A stretch of DNA of 20,272 nt from Methylomonas sp. (GCA_026988195.1 JALSLS010000158.1:1-20272); one strand, 5' to 3'; shown: positions 1-7,672, counted from the stretch's first letter. The notes: generated by a model not told the origin, from the letters alone. Program-made: numbers and translations.

Positions 1-2
1 CT

Positions 3-98
3 GGTACCGGTTCTGTGTGGATACAAAGCATGCCTTTTTCTCGGCTGGCTGAAAGAGTCCTTAGCCATGCAATTTTTAGTTCGCAGGGTGAGAGCTAA
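3..98 (+). CDS. C-terminal end of an AIM24/TIGR00266-like protein (partial)
   Basis: An open frame enters from the left edge and ends at TAA (96-98), giving 31 residues. The stretch GTGSVWIQSMPFSRLAER resembles the conserved C-terminal end of the bacterial AIM24/TIGR00266 family, which typically closes with a phrase like 'G-T-G-x-V-W-I-Q-x-x-P-F-S-R-L-A'. The other plus frames also remain open for a while but give no recognisable sequence. Only the tail is present, so the function cannot be judged; bacterial members of this family are poorly characterised. The assignment rests on recall of the family's C-terminal motif. Confidence 0.6.
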   Translation, partial: GTGSVWIQSMPFSRLAERVLSHAIFSSQGES

Positions 99-137
99 AT
101 TAATATTTGTACTGATTTAGATAGTTCCCATAATCTC

Positions 138-243
138 CATCACTGCCATTAAGTTAATATAACGAAACGTATCGTTTACAGCTGATGCGCTTCCTATCGT
201 CAGCACATCCTACAGAAAATTGCTTATCTTAATGCCGGTGATG
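138..243. repeat. MITE-like element, copy 1
   Basis: The ends form an imperfect terminal inverted repeat: CATCACTGCCATTAAGTTAA at 138-157 pairs with 224-243 at 17 or 18 of 20 positions. Inside lies a 25-base segment (about 188-212) that matches one arm of the perfect palindrome in the second copy at 19815-19944. This copy has lost the other inner arm. It ends 38 bp before the nucleotidyltransferase start and may therefore contribute to that gene's leader. No transposase is present, so it would have to be mobilised in trans. Confidence 0.6.
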
Positions 244-281
244 TTTTTTTATTTCCAGATACCTAAGACTGAAGATATTCA

Positions 282-1052
282 ATGCGCGATAAAATTATTG
301 AAAATTTAAAATCCATTGAAGAAAAAGAAAATATCAACATTTTGTATGCTTGTGAGTCAGGAAGCAGAGCCTGGGGTTTTCCATCGGCAGATAGTGATTA
401 TGATGTTCGTTTTATTTATGTCAGACCCACTGAATGGTATCTCCGCGTTGATTATGAGTATTGCAGGGATGTTGTAGAGCAACCCATTAACGACCTTCTC
501 GACATCAATGGCTGGGATTTAAAGAAAGCATTAAAACTCATGCGCAAATCAAATCCCGCGTTAATAGAATGGCTCAATTCGCCTATCATTTATTATAAAA
601 ATGATAGATTTACTGAAGACTTCCAAAAGTTAATCACAGCGCATTATTCCCCTCGGTCATGCTTTTATCACTACTCACACATGGCGAATGGTAATTTTCG
701 CGAATACCTGCAAGGTAATAGCGTCAGAATTAAAAAATACTTTTATGTTTTACGGCCTGTGTTAGCAATGCAATGGATAGAACAAGACAGAGGTGTTGTA
801 CCTATGGATTTTTCAGAACTTGTTGAAGAGTTAGTGCATGAGCCACCACTAAAGCTAGCCATAGAAAAGTTGTTAGCGGATAAACGTAAAGGCTTTGAAA
901 GCGCTTACCTGCCTCGAATAAATATTATCAGCGAGTTTATTGAATCTGAATTATTGCACTTTAAAGCGAAGGCTCAAAAGCCGGAAAAACAACAAACTGA
1001 TTTCAGTCTTTTGAATCTATTTTTTAAAAATGTGCTTAATGGTAAATATTAA
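282..1052 (+). CDS. Predicted nucleotidyltransferase (PF10127/YcgL-like)
   Basis: A 256-residue protein with the polymerase-beta-type nucleotidyltransferase motif near its N-terminus: G27-S28 is followed by D39-x-D41 in GSRAWGFPSADSDYDVRF, the expected G-S plus metal-binding acid pair. A third acidic residue is likely within LDINGWDLKKAL (about residues 72-83). The following SNPALIEWLNSP stretch is typical of the PF10127 family, to which B. subtilis YcgL and RlaP-type RNA repair proteins belong. The substrate is unknown; members are predicted to transfer a nucleotide to RNA or protein. Length is normal for the family. It stands alone, between the MITE-like element and the toxin-antitoxin pair. 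I see no partner HEPN-type toxin gene, so a role as a MNT-type antitoxin is not supported. Confidence 0.8.
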   Translation: MRDKIIENLKSIEEKENINILYACESGSRAWGFPSADSDYDVRFIYVRPTEWYLRVDYEYCRDVVEQPINDLLDINGWDLKKALKLMRKSNPALIEWLNSPIIYYKNDRFTEDFQKLITAHYSPRSCFYHYSHMANGNFREYLQGNSVRIKKYFYVLRPVLAMQWIEQDRGVVPMDFSELVEELVHEPPLKLAIEKLLADKRKGFESAYLPRINIISEFIESELLHFKAKAQKPEKQQTDFSLLNLFFKNVLNGKY

Positions 1053-1204
1053 GCGCGGTATTGTCGTGATGCTCCCCTATTAATAAGTATAAATCCCCTT
1101 CATTTCTTGATGTTTGCTAAATTAGCACTTGTGCTGGTGTAAGCAAGTTGCTGAATATTCCAATCGTAACCAGTGAAACTTGTAAAGAATAAGTCACTTT
1201 TAAA

Positions 1205-1249
1205 GTAGCCTTTTCGTGCTACACTGATAACGTTTTTTCATTAAAGGGG
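1205..1249 (+). promoter_or_regulatory. Possible promoter/operator and ribosome site of the toxin-antitoxin operon
   Basis: An inverted repeat, GTAGC (1205-1209) with GCTAC (1218-1222), overlaps a possible -10 hexamer TACACT (1220-1225), which would suit autorepression by a RelB/DinJ dimer. The -35 region is weak. AAAGGGG around 1243-1249 is a good Shine-Dalgarno sequence 8-9 bases before the antitoxin ATG. This is a reading of short motifs only. Confidence 0.35.
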
Positions 1250-1257
1250 TTGCGATT

Positions 1258-1527
1258 ATGACAGCATTAAAAACCGAAATCGTTAGAGCTCGAGTGACTC
1301 ACGAATTAAAGCAGAGCGCAGAACAGGTGCTGGATGATTTAGGGATGAGTATGACAGAGGCGATTCGTTTATTTTTGACGCAAGTTTCCTTACGTCAGGA
1401 GTTTCCTATTGAGCTTAAAATACCGAATAAGGTAACACTAGAGGCAATGAAGGAAAAGGTAACAAAAGAATCGTATGATTCTGTCGATGACTTATTTAAT
1501 GAGGTGCTGGGTGATGCTCAGCATTAA
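1258..1527 (+). CDS. RelB/DinJ-family antitoxin
   Basis: An 89-residue protein that opens with a ribbon-helix-helix region typical of DinJ: KTEIVRARVTHELKQSAEQV, then a helix 'LGMSMTEAIRLFLTQV' with the family's (M/S)-x-x-x-A-I-x-x-F core at about residues 29-42. The N-terminal half should dimerise and bind operator DNA; the C-terminal half, ending in an acidic tail, should wrap the toxin. The start is supported by a strong Shine-Dalgarno sequence. The stop overlaps the toxin gene by 14 bases, so the two are translationally coupled. Family knowledge says the antitoxin alone or with toxin represses the operon. Confidence 0.88.
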   Translation: MTALKTEIVRARVTHELKQSAEQVLDDLGMSMTEAIRLFLTQVSLRQEFPIELKIPNKVTLEAMKEKVTKESYDSVDDLFNEVLGDAQH

Positions 1528-1795
1528 AGCCAAAAACCAGTTCAAAAAAGATTTACAGAAAGCCAGTCGCGATGCGAAAAAAGATACCGAGAGATTAAAA
1601 GTTTTAATTAATGATTACCTTGTTCAAGGTATCCCTATTCCTAAACAATACAAACCACACTTATTAACAGAGAACTGGAAACCTCACATGGAGTGCCACA
1701 TCCAACCTGACTTTTTACTGATTTGGGATATTAATAGCGCAAACAATGAATTAATATTGGTGCGCTGTGGCACTCATGCTGAATTATTCGGTTAA
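1514..1795 (+). CDS. YafQ-family mRNA interferase toxin
   Basis: A 93-residue RelE-superfamily toxin of the YafQ type. I chose the ATG at 1514 (protein starting MLSIKAKNQFKKDLQ) because it gives the length of E. coli YafQ (92 residues); the upstream ATG at 1475 adds an out-of-family stretch inside the antitoxin gene. Residues matching the YafQ active site are visible: a histidine in KPHLL, the histidine and aspartate of ECHIQPDFLLIW, and the C-terminal histidine in GTHAELF. YafQ toxins cleave mRNA on the ribosome. All catalytic positions look intact, so the module should be functional. The gene converges with the HNH gene of the defence block. Confidence 0.88.
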   Translation: MLSIKAKNQFKKDLQKASRDAKKDTERLKVLINDYLVQGIPIPKQYKPHLLTENWKPHMECHIQPDFLLIWDINSANNELILVRCGTHAELFG

Positions 1796-1809
1796 AAATC
1801 GCATCTAAT

Positions 1810-1837
1810 GCCCGTATTGCACGGGCTTCATACGGGC
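1810..1837. terminator. Possible bidirectional terminator between converging genes
   Basis: GCCCGT (1810-1815) pairs with ACGGGC (1821-1826) around a 5-base loop, and GCCCGTA can alternatively pair with TACGGGC (1831-1837). It sits in the 47-bp gap between the toxin stop and the HNH stop. There is no long T run on either strand, so strength is uncertain. Confidence 0.4.
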
Positions 1838-1842
1838 TACTA

Positions 1843-2616
1843 TCAATAGATATCAAACTGCTCGTTTAGTAAAAACTGATAGAAACCATATTCTTTTAGC
1901 ATTTCTGTTCTATTTTTATCTCGAACAAAAAGAGCAAGTGGTTTTTTATCCCCAGTCTTTATTGCCTTTTTAACCGCCTGTGCCAATTCAATAAAGGCTT
2001 CATAATGGGCGGTCAAAATATCGACTCTTAATTCCTTTGCCTCTTCATCTGGGTGAATATCTTCATTAACATAGCCTAAACCAAATAAATTTATCATCGC
2101 CTCACTTCTTTGATAAGCATAAGAATCTTTAGATAGGTTTTTTCTTTCTTTAAGTTCTAAGATACCTCCTTTTTCTGTTTGCCTAAAAGCTAATTCAAAA
2201 AAATAAAGGGGATTTTCTTCGGCTGGATTAAATAACAAAGGTTGTTCCTCCTCTGTTTCTTCCATCATTTTAGCCTGTGTTGCTCTTTTAGATTTATCAA
2301 CTAAAGGAAACTTAGATTCCTTGTATCGAGTATTACAAAGGTTACACATTAAGATATAATTTTTTGGCTCACATTTTAAATCTGGGTACATATCCATAGC
2401 TTGCGGCCTAAAATGGTCAATCGTTCCAGAGGAATTAAGCGCTGTAGTATCTAGCGTAGTTTCACAAAAAGGGCATTTATTATGGGCAATGTCTTTATGC
2501 AGTTTTTTAAAAATACTCCACCGACAAATAGATGCTTCACAAAGTTTATACTCTTCAAATTTCTCAACAGTGTCTGCATATTCAGAATGAGAAAAAATCC
2601 CCCGCATATCAATCAT
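1843..2616 (-). CDS. HNH endonuclease, PtuB-like (Septu-type nuclease)
   Basis: With the ATG at 2616 the protein has 257 residues. It shows a zinc-bound HNH fold: C48-P-F-C51, then D67-H68-F-R-P, then C91-N-L-C94-N95, followed by a phenylalanine-proline pair in KFP. The order CxxC, DHFRP, N-Y-I-L-M-C-x-x-C-N is typical of PtuB and the related TIGR02646/retron-associated HNH proteins, which act as the DNA-cutting partner of a PtuA ATPase. The start at 2616 has AAGGG eight bases upstream and overlaps the NTPase stop by 8 bases; an in-frame GTG at 2637 would add seven residues, and ATG at 2607 is a further option. The overlap implies translational coupling and a fixed stoichiometry with the NTPase. 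Function is inferred from family and neighbour. Confidence 0.82.
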   Translation of the reverse strand: MIDMRGIFSHSEYADTVEKFEEYKLCEASICRWSIFKKLHKDIAHNKCPFCETTLDTTALNSSGTIDHFRPQAMDMYPDLKCEPKNYILMCNLCNTRYKESKFPLVDKSKRATQAKMMEETEEEQPLLFNPAEENPLYFFELAFRQTEKGGILELKERKNLSKDSYAYQRSEAMINLFGLGYVNEDIHPDEEAKELRVDILTAHYEAFIELAQAVKKAIKTGDKKPLALFVRDKNRTEMLKEYGFYQFLLNEQFDIY

Positions 2617-5545
2617 CAAACAAGCCCTTAAATTCACCTAATAAACTATCCATTTCTGCATCAGATATTTCAGTGAGTTTATCAAAATCTAATTGATAAT
2701 TTTCTTTAATAAAGGTTAAAAAATGTAAATAATGTCTATCGTAAATAAAATTAGTGGCTAATGTACCACCTAGCTTTTTTTCCAGCGCATCGAGTGTGCT
2801 TCGCTCTTCATCAGATAATGATTCTTGAGTTTTTAAATTAAATAGCGCTGTCAGTTTGTTTTTCATTTCGACTCCAACCAAAGTGCTCAAATGAAAATAA
2901 TTTAAAAGAATAGAGGATACATCTTGATATTTTGTGCCTGCTCTTTCTACATTAACAAGCTCATTATCAACGTCTATTGTGCCGATTTCCCCTTGCTTTC
3001 TGTTAAGCGCAATTAAAGGGTTATGTGTAGCAATGATAATTTGCATCGCTGAATTTAATTTTTTAATGTTATCTATAAAAGTAGATTGCCACTCAACATG
3101 CAAAGAGGTTTCAGGTTCATCCATTAGCAAAATAAAAGGGGTGTTTTTCTGTAAAATAACCGTTAAAAAGATAATTAAAAGCTGTTTTTCACCTGAAGAT
3201 AAATCCGTGACAGCAATAGGTTTCAAATTATCTTCGATTTTAACTAATAATGCAGTGTCTTCGTTATCTATGATCAGTGATTTATTTGAAGTAGAAAAAT
3301 AATCATCTATTAATGTTTTAAACTCAAGCAAAGGTTTATTAATTTCATCAGTGACATTATTTATTTCAATGGATAACTGCTGAAACTTAGCCAACTCCTC
3401 TTGCGTGGCTGTAGAAATATTTTGTAAAAGCTCATCTCTTTCTGTCTTTTTCTCAGCTACTTTTTTATTGACTACTTGGGTTAAACTTCTTTGATACTCG
3501 CCAAATTTACTCACCAAACGACTTAACTGGCTATCTAAATCAATTAGATCTTGGTTATGCTTGTCATATTTAATATCAAAGGTATTCACCAGTACAATGT
3601 TCATGTTCGCTATTGATTGGCTAGGTGTGATTTTTGATTCTTGAACTGTCCCATTATCAAATGTTTTTGATAAGGTAAGTTCTACATAGGGAGAATCATA
3701 ATATTCCAATGTTTCAATATCGTTATTGATACAAGCATAAATCAACTTTAAAAGAGTGGATTTACCACAGCCATTTTTACCAATCAAAATATTAGTTTCT
3801 GACTCTAATGACCATTCAATATTTTTACGACCAAATATCTTTTTAATTGAGACATGAGTAATCACAATTTTTTTTGCGGTTTTAATTTCTTTAGCACCTG
3901 ACGCTAAGAGTAGCTGTTTTATATCCCCCCTAAACTGAGCAAATGCTTCAATATTATTTTTTCTTGGCAAAAATTTATTAAGTATCTGTCCAAATATAAA
4001 TTCTTTTCTTACTAAATGTGAGCCTATTCCATTTTTTTCAAAAGCCTGCAACCATAAATGATCTTTGTCTTTAATAAAATTAGTATATATATAGTTAATT
4101 AATTTATTTGAAAATTTCTGTTTAATTTTATTTTGGCTATCACAGACCTCTGAAACTAACTCATCTTCTCTTTTCAAAAAAACATTAATATCACGCATAA
4201 TAAACATCAAAATCCAACTTAATGGCTTTAAATGCCTGTATTCAATTTCATCATTAGCTAGGCGCTTTGATAGGGCTTTAACAACAGCCCAGTGTTCTTT
4301 ATTGATTTTATTTTGAATACCATCAATTAATTGGTCACTATTAAATTTAGAAAATAATACATTAAAGTCATATTCTAATTCTCTTAGGTTATCCTCTTGA
4401 ACGTCATGGATACTTAACAGTAACTTAACAATTTCTTTTTTTGTATCCTCAGAAGTATTTTGTTTATCTAGCCCTTTTAATTTATAGCTGTCTTTATTTT
4501 CTACCTTAAAATCTATATCATCTTTTTTTAAGGCACTTTTTAAATTATTAATATTCCGTCTAAAATAGGCATTTTTATCTGCCTGTTCCAGCTTATCGAC
4601 CTTTGAAAAAACCAACCTAAACTTATTTTGATGACCATTTAGATAAATACCTTCAATTGCACCATGTCCACCTGCTGCAAATGGATTTACTGCATCATCT
4701 AATAAGATAATAGCGTTACAAAAGTTAAAAAAGTCATAATGACGCGCAGAAAGTGTATCTCTCTTTTCACCTAAAGAATGGCCAATACCTTCACCATCAA
4801 TCAATACAAACTCAAGGCTATTATCTAACCAGTCGGCTAATAAATCACCTTCAATACGAACATATTCCGCTAACATGGCAATAGAGCCAAATTCATGGCT
4901 CAATAGTTTTTTATTTTCAATAATAAAATCATCTTTATTATTAATCCCTTTAATGACAACCAGATCATCACTAAATAATGTAAAGCCATTACCAAAGGCG
5001 TTATTAAAGATATTATTTATTTCAGTTAAAATATCCTCGATAATTTTCTTAATCGCTTGTTTGATTATGGCATCAGAAAAAAGCGTCTCATCATTACTCT
5101 CTTTGTTTGCTATTGAGGGTAATATCGTCTTATTAATCTCCGTTGCTATTTTAGTAAATGAAGCTACGGAAACCATCTGGTTTAATTTAAAACGCTCATC
5201 GGCAGATTGTTCTAGCTCATAAACAATATCTTCAATACCACTGCCATCTTCTTTCCCTTTTAAGATAGCAAGTTGAATCAACTCCTCAATCGCATAACGA
5301 ACATCTTGCTCTTTCTTGAGGATGATTGTTGTTTTAAAAGGAAGGTTTTTTTTAATCACATATTCAGTGGGTGCAATCGTTGTCCGTCTATGTGTCGTGA
5401 CTGGAAAGCCATGCTTTTTAGAACCTATAATATGCTGTACTAAAGAGGTTTTCCCTGCGCCCGTGCAACCAATAAGATATATTTTTTTTATGTCATCCGT
5501 TATTTCTTTTCCTAGAATACCTTGTATTTTTTCAAAACGTCTCAT
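2609..5545 (-). CDS. Fused GTPase-like / SMC-type ABC ATPase, PtuA-like C-terminal half
   Basis: A 978-residue protein with two separate nucleotide-binding modules. The N-terminal module has a P-loop G26-CTGAGKTS, a G3-like D250-GEG and a G4-like S314-KVD, the order expected of a GTPase. The C-terminal module is an ABC/SMC-type ATPase: Walker A at about 589-597 (GKNGCGKST), a coiled-coil-rich insert (about 665-745), signature LSSGEKQ (782-788), Walker B FILLMDEPE (804-812) and an H-loop ATHNP (839-843). That layout matches PtuA and other AAA_21-type defence ATPases. PtuA proteins are about half this length, so the extra N-terminal domain is unusual. The start follows hsdS by 41 bp and the stop overlaps the HNH gene. 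No transmembrane segment is evident. The ATPase call is firm; the GTPase label rests on three short motifs, and G4 is not canonical. Confidence 0.82.
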   Translation of the reverse strand: MRRFEKIQGILGKEITDDIKKIYLIGCTGAGKTSLVQHIIGSKKHGFPVTTHRRTTIAPTEYVIKKNLPFKTTIILKKEQDVRYAIEELIQLAILKGKEDGSGIEDIVYELEQSADERFKLNQMVSVASFTKIATEINKTILPSIANKESNDETLFSDAIIKQAIKKIIEDILTEINNIFNNAFGNGFTLFSDDLVVIKGINNKDDFIIENKKLLSHEFGSIAMLAEYVRIEGDLLADWLDNSLEFVLIDGEGIGHSLGEKRDTLSARHYDFFNFCNAIILLDDAVNPFAAGGHGAIEGIYLNGHQNKFRLVFSKVDKLEQADKNAYFRRNINNLKSALKKDDIDFKVENKDSYKLKGLDKQNTSEDTKKEIVKLLLSIHDVQEDNLRELEYDFNVLFSKFNSDQLIDGIQNKINKEHWAVVKALSKRLANDEIEYRHLKPLSWILMFIMRDINVFLKREDELVSEVCDSQNKIKQKFSNKLINYIYTNFIKDKDHLWLQAFEKNGIGSHLVRKEFIFGQILNKFLPRKNNIEAFAQFRGDIKQLLLASGAKEIKTAKKIVITHVSIKKIFGRKNIEWSLESETNILIGKNGCGKSTLLKLIYACINNDIETLEYYDSPYVELTLSKTFDNGTVQESKITPSQSIANMNIVLVNTFDIKYDKHNQDLIDLDSQLSRLVSKFGEYQRSLTQVVNKKVAEKKTERDELLQNISTATQEELAKFQQLSIEINNVTDEINKPLLEFKTLIDDYFSTSNKSLIIDNEDTALLVKIEDNLKPIAVTDLSSGEKQLLIIFLTVILQKNTPFILLMDEPETSLHVEWQSTFIDNIKKLNSAMQIIIATHNPLIALNRKQGEIGTIDVDNELVNVERAGTKYQDVSSILLNYFHLSTLVGVEMKNKLTALFNLKTQESLSDEERSTLDALEKKLGGTLATNFIYDRHYLHFLTFIKENYQLDFDKLTEISDAEMDSLLGEFKGLFDD

Positions 5546-5586
5546 GCTTGAAGCCTAATGGGTTTATTAATGTTTGACATATCAGC

Positions 5587-7359
5587 TTAGTTTACCACTT
5601 GTTTTACAATCGTATCAGCGAGGTGGACTTGGGTGGTTTGGGCTGCGCTGAGACGGGTTTTTAGTTGGTCACATAGGGTTAATAGTTCATCGGCTTTTTT
5701 TACTATGCGGTGCTGTTCTAATAGTGGTGGAAGCGGTGTCTTTATTGAACTAACTTGACCTTGATTTATTGAGGCTTGACCAATCGCTTCCTTAGCAAAC
5801 GATGATATTGAATCTTTTGCTAGTTGGGACATCATAAATAAGTTTAGGTAATGTGCAGAAATATAATTTATAAACGATTTAGCTCGCATATTCATACTTT
5901 CGTATACTAGAGGTTCTTGAAATGCTGGGATAATGGCTGTTTTTCCAACTAGCTCTTTACTATTCACTCTATTAATTAATAAATCATTTTCTTCTAACAA
6001 AAATTGCTCAAGTTCATTAGGATTTAACTCAACTCTTTTAGCGGCACTAAAATTAATCTCACCATTTTGAATGTTGTACATTCTCAATGAAATAAAGCCT
6101 TGTTCCGTATAAAATTTTGATGGTTTATATAGGCCATTTGAAAAGGATTTAAATAGCAAACCAAATCTAACCCACTCCCACTCACACGGCAATTCAAACG
6201 GTTTTTCATCATCACTAATCGCAGGCAATACCTTAGCTTTCTTAATCTTTTTATCTTTAATCAACTGCTCTTTTTCAGCGGCTATTTTTTCCAGTAATAC
6301 GGAGGCGGGTTCGTCGTTGGGGTTTTGTGGGACGAGTTTGCCCATGACCGCGAGTTGTAAGACGGTTTGTTTTAGCTGGTCGATGCTGTGCTCTGTGGTG
6401 AATAGGGTATCGAAGTGTGCGGCGATTCTTGCCCAGCTTTGACTAAAGGCTTCTGTATTTTTGCTGCTGGTTAATGTGGCTAGCAGGGTTCCCACTAAGG
6501 TTTGATGGGCGGTGATGCTGTCTTCGGTTTGTTGCTCTAGCTGATCACACAAGGCCATCAGTTCATCGACTTTGGCGACGATGCGGTGTTGTTCGGCTAG
6601 TGGAGGAAAAGGCATAGGATTTCCTGCAAAGAAACCTACTGGCACTCGCTTTTGTCCAGCAGAACCAGTCATTTTTGTTTTTCCTACTTGCAAAAACTGT
6701 GGAGCCTTTAGGTATAACAAAACAAAATAATGACTTATCATTTCACCAAAAGGTCGTGCTATATGTAATTCTGTTGTACCTGCTCCATAGCCATTTTTCA
6801 ACCCACTAAACACTGCTACTTTGCTATTTTCAAAGCACGGGGTAATTTTAGCTAATCCAATATCTCCATCCGAAAAGTGAGTATAACCTTTCTTAATTTC
6901 ACTCCATTTGCGAATCTCTTGCCCATGTGAGCCCTTATAATTAGTTGTTATTAGTGGCATAGGAATAAAAGATACTTGAACATTATCATCTAACTGATTT
7001 CTCGGAGCAATTTCAGCTATAAGACCTAGCTTTGTCCATTCCCAACCACTCGGCAACTCAAACGGCTTTTCATCCTCCCCAATATCAGGCAACACTTTAG
7101 CTTTCTTAATCTTCTTATCTTTAATCAACTGCGCTTTTTCAGCCGCTATTTTTTCCAGCAATACCGCCGCAGGTTCATCATTCGGATCTTGTGGGACTAA
7201 TTGCCCACGCACCGCCAATTCTAAAATCAATTCCCGCAGTTTTTTAATACCTGTCAGCTCTATTTTTTTATTATTACCCCGCCCTGTTGCCGAGCGTTTT
7301 TTGATAGCGGTTGTCCAAATATCAATATGTTCTGTTATCAGTGAGTCAGCATCTATCAT
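5587..7359 (-). CDS. hsdS: Type I restriction-modification specificity subunit
   Basis: HsdS recognises the two halves of the DNA target and scaffolds two HsdM subunits. Starting at ATG 7359 the protein has 590 residues, close to EcoAI HsdS (about 589). The layout is N-terminal conserved helix (about 35-95), target domain 1 (about 103-250), central conserved region starting PPLAEQHRIVAKVDELMALC (about 252), repeated helix block (about 330-390), target domain 2 (about 392-540) and a final PPLLEQHRIVKKADELL region. A longer frame from 7407 adds residues encoded by inserted repeat DNA, so I reject it. The ATG overlaps the TAA of the small ORF upstream (TAATG), reproducing the junction expected with hsdM. 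Both target domains look complete, so the protein should be functional. Confidence 0.93.
   Translation of the reverse strand: MIDADSLITEHIDIWTTAIKKRSATGRGNNKKIELTGIKKLRELILELAVRGQLVPQDPNDEPAAVLLEKIAAEKAQLIKDKKIKKAKVLPDIGEDEKPFELPSGWEWTKLGLIAEIAPRNQLDDNVQVSFIPMPLITTNYKGSHGQEIRKWSEIKKGYTHFSDGDIGLAKITPCFENSKVAVFSGLKNGYGAGTTELHIARPFGEMISHYFVLLYLKAPQFLQVGKTKMTGSAGQKRVPVGFFAGNPMPFPPLAEQHRIVAKVDELMALCDQLEQQTEDSITAHQTLVGTLLATLTSSKNTEAFSQSWARIAAHFDTLFTTEHSIDQLKQTVLQLAVMGKLVPQNPNDEPASVLLEKIAAEKEQLIKDKKIKKAKVLPAISDDEKPFELPCEWEWVRFGLLFKSFSNGLYKPSKFYTEQGFISLRMYNIQNGEINFSAAKRVELNPNELEQFLLEENDLLINRVNSKELVGKTAIIPAFQEPLVYESMNMRAKSFINYISAHYLNLFMMSQLAKDSISSFAKEAIGQASINQGQVSSIKTPLPPLLEQHRIVKKADELLTLCDQLKTRLSAAQTTQVHLADTIVKQVVN
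6188..6360 (-). repeat. hsdS internal conserved repeat, copy 2 (before target domain 2)
   Basis: This segment encodes the second copy of the block running from LVPQNPNDEP through KVLPAISDDEKPFELP. It is closely similar at DNA level to 7052-7224, 864 bp away. It flanks the second target recognition domain and is a natural site for domain swapping by homologous recombination. Confidence 0.75.
7052..7224 (-). repeat. hsdS internal conserved repeat, copy 1 (before target domain 1)
   Basis: First copy of the duplicated block in hsdS, encoding LVPQDPNDEP through KVLPDIGEDEKPFELP. Direct repeat of 6188-6360 in the same reading frame. Confidence 0.75.
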
Positions 7360-7370
7360 TATTGATTGCC
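7341..7370. repeat. Duplicated hsdM/hsdS junction, distal copy
   Basis: A 30-base segment matching 7643-7672 at 24 of 30 positions. It contains the hsdS start with the pattern Asn-Gln-stop overlapping ATG (TAATG). Together the two copies bracket the inserted ORF exactly. Confidence 0.65.
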
Positions 7371-7661
7371 CCCACCAAAACCAGCTAATTCCCACGGTTT
7401 GTAGCATGGGAATGAGGAGCTTGGTTTTACCATGAAGCGCATGAAGGACTTGAAGGTAAAAGAACTTATGCCTTTCCCTTCATTATCTTCATGATCTTCA
7501 TGGTGATAACCCTTCAGCTGTGCTAATTCCCACAGTCTCCGTGGGAACTCATCTAGGAACGCTCTGCGTTCTGTGACGTAGAACGTCACTGGCTGCATTC
7601 CCACGCTGGAGCATGGGAACGATGGGGTCTGTTTGGTTATCTGTGAGCGAGTATCTGCCAT
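7359..7661 (-). CDS. Repeat-derived 100-codon ORF between hsdM and hsdS
   Basis: This frame begins at an ATG overlapping the hsdM stop (TAATG) and ends with a TAA that overlaps the hsdS ATG in the same way. Its first residues, MADTRSQIT, resemble those of hsdS (MIDADSLIT), and its last residues (GGGNQ) resemble the end of HsdM (TGNQ). The middle is low-complexity DNA made of hairpin repeats and gives no recognisable protein fold. The most economical reading is a repeat cassette inserted at the hsdM/hsdS junction with the junction kept on both sides, so that coupled translation still reaches hsdS. Whether the peptide itself does anything is unknown; it could simply be read through. Confidence 0.4.
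   Translation of the reverse strand: MADTRSQITKQTPSFPCSSVGMQPVTFYVTERRAFLDEFPRRLWELAQLKGYHHEDHEDNEGKGISSFTFKSFMRFMVKPSSSFPCYKPWELAGFGGGNQ
7388..7618. repeat. Cluster of hairpin repeats inserted between hsdM and hsdS
   Basis: At least five inverted repeats lie in a row: ATTCCCA/TGGGAAT (7388-7413), TTCCCAC/GTGGGAA (7528-7548), GAACGC/GCGTTC (7557-7571), GTGACGT/ACGTCAC (7573-7589) and TTCCCA/TGGGAA (about 7599-7619). Between the first two is a run rich in CATGAAG/CTTCATG motifs. The arrangement resembles interspersed repeat clusters rather than coding sequence. Confidence 0.7.
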
Positions 7662-7672
7662 TATTGATTACC
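7643..7672. repeat. Duplicated hsdM/hsdS junction, proximal copy
   Basis: Partner of 7341-7370. It contains the end of hsdM, its TAA at 7661-7663, and the overlapping ATG of the 100-codon ORF. Mismatches between the copies indicate that the duplication is not recent. Confidence 0.65.

Noticed and set aside
1475..1513. Upstream start of the YafQ toxin
   Set aside because: It would overlap the antitoxin gene by over 50 bases and add residues absent from the family.
2934..5558. Plus-strand frames of 80-122 codons opposite the NTPase gene
   Set aside because: They are antisense to a gene with full motifs; their sequences are low-complexity and hydrophobic, as expected of antisense frames.
7360..7407. 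Longer hsdS start adding 16 residues
   Set aside because: The extra residues come from repeat DNA, while ATG 7359 gives the family length and the TAATG overlap.
7388..7618. CRISPR-like array from repeated TTCCCAC motifs
   Set aside because: Spacing and repeat length are irregular, the motifs form hairpins of different sequence, and there are no cas genes.
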